DNA of 14,114 nucleotides from Pseudomonadaceae bacterium UBA836. Lineage in GTDB: Bacteria > Pseudomonadota > Gammaproteobacteria > Pseudomonadales > Pseudomonadaceae. The notes beneath the pieces were generated by a model. The model was given only the letters and a program-made list of their open reading frames with translations, did no database searches and was not told where the DNA came from. Below are positions 6,957 to 13,061 of the stretch, one piece after another. The stretch's first letter is position 1; each line of letters starts with the position of its first letter. The DNA is taken from the NCBI GenBank assembly GCA_002296055.1, contig DBHE01000257.1:1-14114 (forward strand). The letters are read 5' to 3'. The position numbers and the translations under genes are program-made.

Positions 6957-6973
6957 TGAAGAAGGACTCTTCA
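6957..6973 (+). promoter_or_regulatory. Shine-Dalgarno displayed in a small hairpin loop
   Basis: TGAAGA (6957-6962) pairs with TCTTCA (6968-6973) around the loop AGGAC, so the ribosome-binding AGGA sits in the loop and the stem abuts the ATG at 6974. The stem is short and AU-rich and would be weak, perhaps temperature-sensitive. Confidence 0.35.
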
Positions 6974-7465
6974 ATGACTCGTAATACCCGTGCCTTTGGT
7001 TTCACGTCCCTGGTGGCTGCGCTTACGCTGAGCGGCTGCGCCTCCATCGTCAGCGACTCGCAGTACCCCGTCTCCATCCAATCATCACCGCAAGGTGCGG
7101 ACTTTAAGGTCACCAACAGCCATGGTGTGGTGATCCATCAGGGCACTACGCCCGCCACCGTCACTCTGGAATCTGGTGATGGTTACTTCAAGAAAGCACG
7201 CTACAACCTGGAATTCTCCAAAGAGGGTTATCAGGAGCAGCGCCAGTCCATGCAGAGTGAGCTGGATGGCTGGTACTGGGGCAATATCCTGTTTGGCGGT
7301 CTGATCGGTTGGTTCTTCGTGGACCCGGTCACCGGCGCCATGTACAAGCTGCCTGAGCGCCGTAACATCAATCTGGTTCAGGTACCCATGGCCATGCAGC
7401 CGACGGCCGCTGCCGAGCCGGCCGCGCAACCCGTGGTCACCGCCGAGGCTGTGCCTGCCCAGTAA
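6974..7465 (+). CDS. PEGA-like outer-membrane lipoprotein of unknown function
   Basis: This is a 163-residue lipoprotein precursor. The lipobox LSGC ends at C22, and A23 at the +2 position does not signal inner-membrane retention, so outer-membrane attachment is expected. Residues 31-90 (YPVSIQSSPQGADFKVTN, then GTTPATVTLESGDGYF and YNLEFSKEGY) resemble a PEGA-type beta domain, a short surface module. A hydrophobic glycine-rich segment, GNILFGGLIGWFFVDPVTGA (103-122), follows, then an Ala/Pro-rich tail. The start is supported by AGGA at 6963-6966 and by a good promoter. It stands alone between two minus-strand genes. No precise function is known to me; a structural or envelope-stress role is a guess. 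Confidence 0.8.
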   Translation: MTRNTRAFGFTSLVAALTLSGCASIVSDSQYPVSIQSSPQGADFKVTNSHGVVIHQGTTPATVTLESGDGYFKKARYNLEFSKEGYQEQRQSMQSELDGWYWGNILFGGLIGWFFVDPVTGAMYKLPERRNINLVQVPMAMQPTAAAEPAAQPVVTAEAVPAQ

Positions 7466-7490
7466 CCCCTGCCGGCGATACTCGCCTCTT

Positions 7491-7539
7491 GGCGCTGAGC
7501 ATTGGCCGCTTGCTCAGCGCCAGGGAAGCGCTGAGCAAG
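7491..7539 (+). terminator. Two mutually exclusive hairpins after the lipoprotein gene
   Basis: The central arm TGCTCAGCGC (7511-7520) can pair upstream, with GGCGCTGAGCA 7491-7501 and TGCTCAGCGCC 7511-7521 (11 bp, 9-base loop). It can also pair downstream, with CTTGCTCAGCGC 7509-7520 and GCGCTGAGCAAG 7528-7539 (12 bp, 7-base loop). No T-run follows either, so classical intrinsic termination is doubtful. It may instead stabilise the mRNA end. The rest of 7466-7643 shows no gene. Confidence 0.45.
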
Positions 7540-7643
7540 ACCGCAGGCGCTGTGTCTTGTGGCTTCTCGACCGCTCCCCGCCTGCCTTCAATATGCCGCT
7601 CTGGTTGCGCTCAGGTCTGGGCACCAGTGGGCATACAGAATTA

Positions 7644-8426
7644 TTAAACCTCCATATGCCGCCCCAGCTTATCGCGCAGCAGCTCCGGGTTATTGCCTGC
7701 GGCCTTGTCCAGCTCAGCGAGGTCTTCGGGGATGTACCAATGCAGTTGGTCTGAGTGGTAGCTGGCCCACACCACCTTGGCTATTTCGACCGCTTCAATC
7801 AGTCGGAACGGGCCCTTATCCGGTGCAGCAGCCATCAGCTCTTCGCTCGGCATACCCGTCTTGATCAGCCCCGGGAGGGCGTCAGCGCAGCGGATGTCAT
7901 AGCGACGAAACTCGTTCGACAGCGCCTCGGTCAGGCCTTTTACCGCGTGTTTGCTGGCCGAATACACGGCGATCAGCGGCATGCCCATGGTGGCTGAGGA
8001 CGATGAGGTGTTGAAGCACAGCGCGTTGGGCGTGGCCTTGAGCAGCGGCAGCGCACAGTGGGTGCCGTTGAGCACGCCGATCACGTTGACGTTGATGATT
8101 TTCAGCTGATCTTCAAAGGGCAGCTCGTCGAAGAAGCCGCGCATGACAATGCCGGCGTTGTTGAACAAGATATCCATACGCCCATCGGTTGCCGCGCCAA
8201 AGGTTGCTACGGCAGCCTCAAACTGGGCCTTATCGCTGACATCCAGCGTCTGGATCACGCAATTGTCTGCGCCCAGCTCCGCCTGCAGCGCTTGCAGCCC
8301 GGCCAGGTTCAGGTCAAAGGCACCGACAAACCAGCCCTTTTGATGAAACAGCCGTGCGGTTTCCCGCCCCATACCTGATGCCGCGCCAGTAATAAAAATT
8401 GACTGCCGTCCTGCTGCCTGTGCCAT
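7644..8426 (-). CDS. Short-chain dehydrogenase/reductase (SDR family)
   Basis: This is a 260-residue cytoplasmic NAD(P)-dependent oxidoreductase of classical SDR type. It has the glycine-rich cofactor loop TGAASGMG at 13-20, NNAG at 89-92, the helix asparagine N114 (NVNVIG), serines 141-144 preceding the catalytic Y155 and K159 (YSASK), and PG at 185-186 after the active site. D38 at the end of the second strand (GAFDLN) suggests a preference for NAD(H) over NADP(H). GAGGA about eight bases upstream supports ATG 8426. The 186 bases upstream to the methionine aminopeptidase gene hold only a small inverted repeat TGATTG/CAATCA (8507-8523). The substrate cannot be deduced. Confidence 0.92.
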   Translation of the reverse strand: MAQAAGRQSIFITGAASGMGRETARLFHQKGWFVGAFDLNLAGLQALQAELGADNCVIQTLDVSDKAQFEAAVATFGAATDGRMDILFNNAGIVMRGFFDELPFEDQLKIINVNVIGVLNGTHCALPLLKATPNALCFNTSSSSATMGMPLIAVYSASKHAVKGLTEALSNEFRRYDIRCADALPGLIKTGMPSEELMAAAPDKGPFRLIEAVEIAKVVWASYHSDQLHWYIPEDLAELDKAAGNNPELLRDKLGRHMEV

Positions 8427-8612
8427 GTCCCGTCCTCTTGTTGGTGTTGTGGATGCTTCGACGTTAGCACCGGGAGGCGGCCTTGGGAGCCAAGCGGCAG
8501 CAGCATTGATTGAGGGGCAATCAGTGGGGTGATGGGGCGGGAGGGCGAGCTGCCGCCAGGGTACGACGGCCGCCCGCGGTAGCTGGCTTCAAGGCAACGG
8601 TTGAGCCACGCC

Positions 8613-9389
8613 TTACGGCGTACGCTCTTCTGCTCGCAGGGTAAGTACCTCATAACCGTCGGCGGTCACGGCAATGGTGTGCTCCCACTGGGCCGACAGC
8701 TGCTTGTCACAGGTGACCACCGTCCAGCCGTCCTTCTTGGTTTTAACCCGTGCTTTGCCCTGATTGATCATCGGCTCGATGGTAAAGGTCATGCCTTCGC
8801 GTAGCACCAGCCCCTTGCCGCGACTGCCAACGTGCAGGACCTCAGGCGCTTCGTGCATCTCGCGGCCAATGCCATGCCCACAGAACTCGCGCACCACGCT
8901 GTAACCGTTGCGCTCGGCGTGGCGCTGGATGGCGTAGCCAACGTCACCCAGAGTCGCGCCCGGCTTGACTACCCTGATGCCCTCCCACATGGCCTCATAG
9001 GTCCGGTCGACCAGCAGTCGCGCCTCTGGTGTCACCTCGCCAATCAGATACATCTTGCTGGAATCGGCGATGAAGCCACCCTTTTCCAGGGTGATGTCGA
9101 TATTGACGATATCGCCCGCCCTGAGAATCTGCGTTTCGGACGGCACCCCGTGGCAGACTACATGGTTGACCGAGCTGTTGAGCACATACTTGAAGCCGTA
9201 CTGCCCCTTGCTGGCCGGCCGCGCTGCCAGCTGGTCGACGATGTAGCGCTCGGTCAGGTCGTTGACCTGCATGGTCGACAGCCCGGCCTTGATGTGCTGG
9301 TCAAGGTAGGCAAACACCTCTGCCAGCAGCTTGCCGGACTGGCGCATCAAAGCCATCTCTGGCGGTGTTTTCAGGCGTACGTCAGACAT
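8613..9389 (-). CDS. map: Type I methionine aminopeptidase
   Basis: This 258-residue cytosolic metallopeptidase removes the initiator methionine from nascent proteins. All expected residues are visible: H80 (VCHGVP), metal ligands D98 (NIDIT), D109 (IADSSKM), H172 (GHGIG), E205 (TIEPM) and E236 (QWEHT), plus H179 (MHEAP). Length fits type I enzymes without a zinc-finger extension. The frame runs two codons further to a TTG at 9395, but ATG 9389 is preferred. The first eight bases of the gene, ATGTCTGA, overlap the stop of the ParD-like gene, implying translational coupling. A Map linked to a small DNA-binding protein, rather than to rpsB/tsf, suggests this is an accessory paralogue. Whether the genome has another map cannot be seen here. 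Confidence 0.95.
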   Translation of the reverse strand: MSDVRLKTPPEMALMRQSGKLLAEVFAYLDQHIKAGLSTMQVNDLTERYIVDQLAARPASKGQYGFKYVLNSSVNHVVCHGVPSETQILRAGDIVNIDITLEKGGFIADSSKMYLIGEVTPEARLLVDRTYEAMWEGIRVVKPGATLGDVGYAIQRHAERNGYSVVREFCGHGIGREMHEAPEVLHVGSRGKGLVLREGMTFTIEPMINQGKARVKTKKDGWTVVTCDKQLSAQWEHTIAVTADGYEVLTLRAEERTP

Positions 9390-9588
9390 GGGCAACCTGC
9401 CTTGTGTCCACGTCCGCGTGCCGCAGCTGCTCGCGCATGATGTCGGTAAACGACAGGGTCGGATTGGCCTCGGCCAGCATGCCGACCTTCATCCAGAATT
9501 CGGCCTGCGCGTTGATCGAGCGCACCATCACGGAGCTGGCCTTGCGCACTTCCTCATGCAGCTCATCGTTGATCTTGACGATCCCCAT
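9382..9588 (-). CDS. ParD-like ribbon-helix-helix protein
   Basis: This 68-residue protein starts MGIVKINDELHEEV, a beta-strand then helix typical of ribbon-helix-helix DNA-binding proteins. It continues with RSINAQAEFWMKVGMLAEAN, a pattern I associate with the ParD-like antitoxin family (PF11903). AAGGTG at 9594-9599 precedes ATG 9588. The stop overlaps the start of map by eight bases, so both are made from one message. No ParE-type toxin is present; the position a toxin would occupy is held by methionine aminopeptidase. It probably binds the palindrome at 9611-9625 and represses its own operon. Antitoxin function is only implied by the family name. Confidence 0.8.
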   Translation of the reverse strand: MGIVKINDELHEEVRKASSVMVRSINAQAEFWMKVGMLAEANPTLSFTDIMREQLRHADVDTRQVAHV

Positions 9589-9610
9589 AACGTCACCTTG
9601 ATATGAAATG

Positions 9611-9625
9611 TATATGAATCATATA
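9611..9625. promoter_or_regulatory. Palindromic operator at the ParD-like/map promoter
   Basis: TATATGA-A-TCATATA is a perfect inverted repeat of two 7-base arms. It overlaps the -10 box (9618-9623) of the minus-strand promoter. Ribbon-helix-helix antitoxins commonly repress through such short palindromes, so the ParD-like protein is the likely ligand. Confidence 0.55.
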
Positions 9626-9646
9626 TCCATCATAGTGTCCCGGCAA
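9618..9646 (-). promoter_or_regulatory. Sigma-70-type promoter of the ParD-like/map operon
   Basis: Minus strand: -35 TTGCCG (9646-9641), 17-base spacer, -10 TATGAT (9623-9618). Transcription should start near 9611, giving a short leader of about 22 bases that includes AAGGTG. Confidence 0.55.
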
Positions 9647-9706
9647 CGAGCCGGGCTGCGCCACCGGAAACAATTGCTCATCAAAAAGCCGATTTTTGCC
9701 CGCATG

Positions 9707-9736
9707 GACATCCGCAGCGCGCGCTGCGGGGTATAG
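9707..9736 (+). promoter_or_regulatory. Autoregulated ECF-type promoter of the sigma factor gene
   Basis: GACATCC (9707-9713), exactly 15 bases, then GGGTATAG (9729-9736) matches the motif upstream of the DUF4394 gene (11049-11078) in sequence and spacing. Both copies continue with C-(C/T)TGCAG and are preceded by A and T runs and TTTTGC(C/G)CG. Repetition before the sigma gene and before a neighbouring gene is the usual mark of an ECF regulon. Confidence 0.75.
9713..9728. promoter_or_regulatory. Palindrome within the spacer of the sigma promoter
   Basis: CGCAGCGC-GCGCTGCG is a perfect 16-base palindrome filling the spacer between the two promoter boxes. The DUF4394 promoter spacer lacks it, so a second regulator could act on the sigma gene only, or it may be coincidental in GC-rich DNA. 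Confidence 0.35.
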
Positions 9737-9777
9737 CCTGCAGGAACGCAACAAGCGATGGCATACAGGAATGGCGC

Positions 9778-10326
9778 ATGGCAGGCAGCGAATTCGATTA
9801 CGAAAGCACTCTGGAAGCGTGCGCGGGCGGCGACCGCACCGCGTTCAGGCGGCTGTATCAGCAGGAGGCCGGGCAGTTGCTCGGGTTGGCCATCACCCTG
9901 CTGGGGCGGCGCGATCAGGCGGAAGATTGTCTGCACGATGCGCTGCTCAAGGTCTGGGTCAACGCGGATCGCTTTGATCGCAGCCTCGGCTCAGGCCGCG
10001 CCTGGATCTACAGCATCCTGCGCTATCGGGCGCTCAACCAGTTGCGCGGTCGCAAGCAACTGGTCGCCACCGACGACGGCTTTATCAACGATATGGCTGA
10101 TGAGTCCGCGCAGGCGGAAGAGCTGGCCGATGCGCGCTCTTCTGCTCGCCAGCTGCGCGATTGCCTGCGGCTGCTGGAACGGCCGCGCCGCCATCCGATA
10201 TTGCTCGCGTTCTACCGGGGCCTGACCCATGACCAGATCGCCGCGCGCCTGAGCGCGCCGCTGGGCACTATCAAAGGCCGAATCCGCGCCGGATTGCGCG
10301 CACTACAGGAGTGTCTGCAGTCATGA
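9778..10326 (+). CDS. ECF-family RNA polymerase sigma factor
   Basis: This is a 182-residue two-domain sigma factor. Sigma-2 spans about 23-93 (AFRRLYQQEAGQLLGLA, then DQAEDCLHDALLKVW, and WIYSILRYRALNQLRGRK). Sigma-4 spans about 125-178, with the DNA-reading helix-turn-helix LTHDQIAARLSAPLGTIKGR. It is a normal length for a minimal ECF protein with no extra domain. AGGA at 9767-9770 supports ATG 9778. The stop overlaps the anti-sigma start by four bases (ATGA). It should direct RNA polymerase to GACATCC-N15-GGGTATAG sites, including its own promoter and that of the DUF4394 gene. The inducing signal is unknown. The sigma/anti-sigma/secreted-protein order parallels the SigK/RskA arrangement of mycobacteria. 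Confidence 0.95.
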   Translation: MAGSEFDYESTLEACAGGDRTAFRRLYQQEAGQLLGLAITLLGRRDQAEDCLHDALLKVWVNADRFDRSLGSGRAWIYSILRYRALNQLRGRKQLVATDDGFINDMADESAQAEELADARSSARQLRDCLRLLERPRRHPILLAFYRGLTHDQIAARLSAPLGTIKGRIRAGLRALQECLQS

Positions 10327-11030
10327 TCCCGCACGCACCCGAGCAACGCCGGGCTCTGATCGGCGAATACGTGCTGGGCCTGCTCGACGAGCCGGAGGCC
10401 AGCGAAGTCCGCGAGCTGATCGAGCACGGCCACGACGCGGCCCGCATGGCGCTGGACTGGGAGCGCCACTTGCTTGATCTGGCCGACGCCCTGCCCGCCC
10501 AGCAACCCTCCCCTGCGCTCTGGCAACGGCTGCAGCAGAGCCTTGGCTGGAGTACTGAGTCCGACGGCGGGTTGAGCCGCTGGTGGAACAGCCTTGGCCT
10601 GTGGCGCCTGACCAGCGCAGGGCTGGCTCTGCTGGTGCTGCTCAGCTGGCTGCCGGGCGTGCTGCGCGACGCCCCGGCCGGCCCGAGCTATACCGCCGTG
10701 CTGCAGGTGCCGGGTGAGAGCGCCAAGCCGGGCTGGGTGATCACCGTGGATGGCGACGGCACCCTGACCCTCGACGCGCTGGTGGCCGATCAAATCCCGC
10801 CGGATCGCAGCGTGCAGTTCTGGACGCTGATTGATCCCAAGGATGGGCCGCGTTCACTTGGCCTGATCGAGCCGGGCAAGGCCGTGACGCTCAGCGCCGA
10901 GCAGATTGGGGCGGTGCAGGCCGGTCAGCTGTTTGAGCTGACGCTGGAACCGGAGGGCGGTTCGCCACTTAACCGGCCGACCGGTCCGGTGCTGTACATC
11001 GGGCGCGCCGTGCTGATCGCCGGCAGTTAA
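10323..11030 (+). CDS. RskA-like membrane anti-sigma factor
   Basis: This is a 235-residue anti-sigma factor. The N-terminal cytoplasmic part (EQRRALIGEYVLGLLDEPEA, 7-26) should hold the sigma factor. One membrane helix lies at about 93-111 (LWRLTSAGLALLVLLSWLPG), followed by a periplasmic RskA-type domain (YTAVLQVPGES, PPDRSVQFWTLI). The HxxxCxxC zinc motif of ZAS-type anti-sigma factors is absent. ATG 10323 overlaps the sigma stop as ATGA, with AGGAG at 10307-10311, so the two are translationally coupled. An in-frame GTG at 10311 lies within that Shine-Dalgarno and was rejected. Release of the sigma factor by regulated proteolysis is known for RskA and is inferred here. Confidence 0.9.
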   Translation: MIPHAPEQRRALIGEYVLGLLDEPEASEVRELIEHGHDAARMALDWERHLLDLADALPAQQPSPALWQRLQQSLGWSTESDGGLSRWWNSLGLWRLTSAGLALLVLLSWLPGVLRDAPAGPSYTAVLQVPGESAKPGWVITVDGDGTLTLDALVADQIPPDRSVQFWTLIDPKDGPRSLGLIEPGKAVTLSAEQIGAVQAGQLFELTLEPEGGSPLNRPTGPVLYIGRAVLIAGS

Positions 11031-11048
11031 AAAAAAGTTTTGCGCGGC

Positions 11049-11078
11049 GACATCCAGCGCAGGGGGTGGCGGGTATAG
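11049..11078 (+). promoter_or_regulatory. ECF-type promoter of the DUF4394 gene
   Basis: GACATCC (11049-11055), 15 bases, GGGTATAG (11071-11078), then CTTGCAG; the same design as at 9707-9736. An A-run and TTTT precede it (11029-11041), a possible UP element. The leader to ATG 11139 is about 55 bases. Confidence 0.75.
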
Positions 11079-11138
11079 CTTGCAGAAGCACCACGTCAGA
11101 CGGGCTTTCCGTCACCACCTGCAAGCGAGGATTCACCG

Positions 11139-11918
11139 ATGAAAACAATCAATACCCTGATTCTGAGCAGCTCTCTTGTGCTGGCCGCCAGCGGCGCCAG
11201 CGCCGCCCAACTGATTGCCCTGGGTCAGGACGGCATGCTGCACAAGGTCGATATCGATAGCCTGAGCGTCACCGGTAGCATGGCGGTCAGCGGTGCCAGC
11301 GACCTGCGCGGCATTGACATCCGCCCGGCCAACGGCATGCTCTACGCCCTCAGCGGCGGTGACGGCATTTACACCATCGATACCAGCAGCGGCGCCGCCA
11401 CTGCCGCTACCACCCTCAAGTCCGCGTTGCCCGGCGACGGGCCCGCGGTGGTCGATTTCAACCCCAAGGCTGATCGTCTGCGTTTGCTCGCCGCCGATGG
11501 CACCAACTTCCGCGTCAATGTGGATAACGGCGATGTCGCAGTCGACGGCAGCGTTGCCTATGCCGCCGATGGCGCCTATGCCGGGCAGACCGCACAGGTC
11601 GTCGCTGGCGCCTACACCCACTCCTTTGCCGGCGCTGATGTCACCGAGCTGTTCACTATTGACCTGGCCACCGACATGCTGATGTTCCAGAACCCGCCAA
11701 ACGATGGCGTGCAGCAGGCGGTCGGTGAGCTCGCCAAGGGTCTCGACGGCGCCGCCATGGATATCCTCAGCGACGGGAAGGGCGACAACACAACCTACGT
11801 GCTGACTGGCACTACCTTGCACACGGTTGACCTCACCACCGGCAAGCCCACCACCCTGGGCGAGATCAGCGGCCTGCCCGACGGCATCATCGATATTGCG
11901 GCAACCAACGGCATGTAA
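11139..11918 (+). CDS. Secreted DUF4394 domain protein
   Basis: This 259-residue protein has a signal peptide (MKTINTLILSSSLVLAASGA, cleavage probably near ASAA at 20-23). The mature part carries the conserved DUF4394 (PF14339) pattern: LRGIDIRPANGMLYALSG, a YTID strand, then VVDFNPKADRLRLLAADGTN and FRVNVDNG. These repeated strands suggest a beta-propeller-like fold. A second weaker copy of the strand pattern appears near VTELFTIDLATDMLMFQ and LHTVDLTTGKPTTLGEI. CGAGGA at 11126-11131 fixes the start. It has its own copy of the ECF promoter and is the probable main output of the sigma factor next door. The biochemical role of DUF4394 is not known to me. The composition is rich in Ala, Asp and Gly, fitting an extracytoplasmic protein. 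Confidence 0.92.
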   Translation: MKTINTLILSSSLVLAASGASAAQLIALGQDGMLHKVDIDSLSVTGSMAVSGASDLRGIDIRPANGMLYALSGGDGIYTIDTSSGAATAATTLKSALPGDGPAVVDFNPKADRLRLLAADGTNFRVNVDNGDVAVDGSVAYAADGAYAGQTAQVVAGAYTHSFAGADVTELFTIDLATDMLMFQNPPNDGVQQAVGELAKGLDGAAMDILSDGKGDNTTYVLTGTTLHTVDLTTGKPTTLGEISGLPDGIIDIAATNGM

Positions 11919-11934
11919 GGGCTGATGGATCAGG

Positions 11935-11964
11935 CTGCGCGCCATACTCAAGCACGGCGCGCAG
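11935..11964. terminator. GC-rich hairpin between convergent genes
   Basis: CTGCGCGCC (11935-11943) pairs with GGCGCGCAG (11956-11964), nine perfect base pairs with a 12-base loop, 17 bases after the DUF4394 stop. There is no T-run, so its role as a terminator is uncertain. An 11-base palindrome AAGGG-A-CCCTT follows at 12020-12030. No gene is seen in 11919-12081. Confidence 0.4.
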
Positions 11965-12081
11965 TCTGGTGAGCCGAATCGCGATCGGCATCAGCGCCAG
12001 CCCGCATCGGGTGGTGTCCAAGGGACCCTTTGCGAGAGAAGGTCCTGTGGGCGGTCACCCAGAGCACGACATGAGGTTCCC

Positions 12082-13029
12082 TTACGGTTTTGCCCGGTGC
12101 TCGTAAGTGGCGTTCAGGCGGCCTGCCAGGTACTCGGCGCAGGTAATCGGCTGGTACTTTGGCGCTTGGCCCGGGATCACGTCGCGTGGGTCGACGATGG
12201 AGTCGGGGTTTACTTCCAGGAAGAAGGCAATGGAGTAGCGTTCTTGCTCTGGCGGGCGCACGCGGTGCGGGGTGGAGACGTAGGTGTCGTTGCTCCAGCG
12301 CATCAGGCAGTCGCCGATGTTGCAGACAAAGGCGCCTTCTACATGCGGTGCGTCGATCCATTGGCCCTGACGGGTCAGCACCTGCAGGCCGGCGACCTTG
12401 TCGGTGGCCAGCAGGGTGACGTTGCCGTAGTCGGTGTGGGCACCGGCGCCGCCGTCTTCGCGGTCGATCTGGCCGGCGCTGGCGGGGTAGCGCAGCATGC
12501 GCAGGGTGGCGATGGGGCTGCTCAGGTGGCTGACGAAAAAGTCTTCCGGCAGACCCAGATCAATCGCAAACCCCTTGTGGATCAGCCGGCCGAGGTCCAG
12601 GCAGCCGTCGAAGTAGCCGAGCATGGCTTCACGCCAGCCGTCGATGGGCGGCCAGAAGTTGACGCCACGGAAGGGCTTGCCGGCCAGTACGTCCGGGTGG
12701 TCGGCCGGGAAGTCGGTGCCGATGTTGAAGGCTTCTTTCATGTCCGCACCCGCTTCCGGGTTGAGCTTTTCATCGGCCATGGCGACGTAGCCGCGGTTGT
12801 GTGGCGACTTCTTGATCGACATGGCCTGCTTGGTTTCCAGCGGCAGCTCGAACACGCGCTTGGCGTTGGCGAACGCGCTGGCCATGACGCCTTCCGGGAT
12901 GCCGTGATCAACGGCGTAGAAGAAGCCGATTTCACGGCAGGCAACGCCCAGCTGGCGGGCGGTTTCGGCGCGGACGGCCGGGTCTTCGCTGTTCAGGCCA
13001 GCGACGGAGATAAGGGGCAGTGATTGCAT
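12082..13029 (-). CDS. Second isopenicillin N synthase-like Fe(II)/2-oxoglutarate oxygenase
   Basis: This 315-residue cytoplasmic oxygenase is homologous to the one at 4123-5052. Iron ligands are H198 and D200 (AHTDYGN) and H255 (STPHRV); R264 and S266 (RYSIAFF) bind 2-oxoglutarate. Shared landmarks include GFFY near the N terminus, NRGY, KEAFN and the C-terminal RLNATY. Compared with the first oxygenase it has an insertion after KEAFN (FPADHPDVLAGKPFRGVNFW) and a six-residue tail. AGGAG about eight bases before ATG 13029 supports the start. It lies 32 bases downstream of the amidohydrolase gene on the same strand, so the two are probably co-transcribed. The substrate is unknown; partnership with a deaminase suggests an N-heterocycle. 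Confidence 0.9.
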   Translation of the reverse strand: MQSLPLISVAGLNSEDPAVRAETARQLGVACREIGFFYAVDHGIPEGVMASAFANAKRVFELPLETKQAMSIKKSPHNRGYVAMADEKLNPEAGADMKEAFNIGTDFPADHPDVLAGKPFRGVNFWPPIDGWREAMLGYFDGCLDLGRLIHKGFAIDLGLPEDFFVSHLSSPIATLRMLRYPASAGQIDREDGGAGAHTDYGNVTLLATDKVAGLQVLTRQGQWIDAPHVEGAFVCNIGDCLMRWSNDTYVSTPHRVRPPEQERYSIAFFLEVNPDSIVDPRDVIPGQAPKYQPITCAEYLAGRLNATYEHRAKP

Positions 13030-13061
13030 GTGATGACTCCTGACTGCGTGCGTGCAGTCGG

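Noticed and set aside
9390..9395. TTG start two codons upstream for methionine aminopeptidase
   Set aside because: ATG at 9389 is a better codon and gives the standard protein start.
10311..10322. GTG start four codons upstream for the anti-sigma factor
   Set aside because: The GTG overlaps the Shine-Dalgarno AGGAG itself; ATG 10323 gives the usual ATGA overlap with the sigma stop.
11133..11951. 272-codon open frame on the minus strand opposite the DUF4394 gene
   Set aside because: Antisense shadow; the plus-strand protein has a signal peptide, DUF4394 motifs, promoter and ribosome binding site.
12097..13023. 308-codon open frame on the plus strand opposite the second oxygenase
   Set aside because: It is a GC-rich antisense shadow of a gene whose minus-strand protein has all catalytic motifs; its own translation resembles no family.
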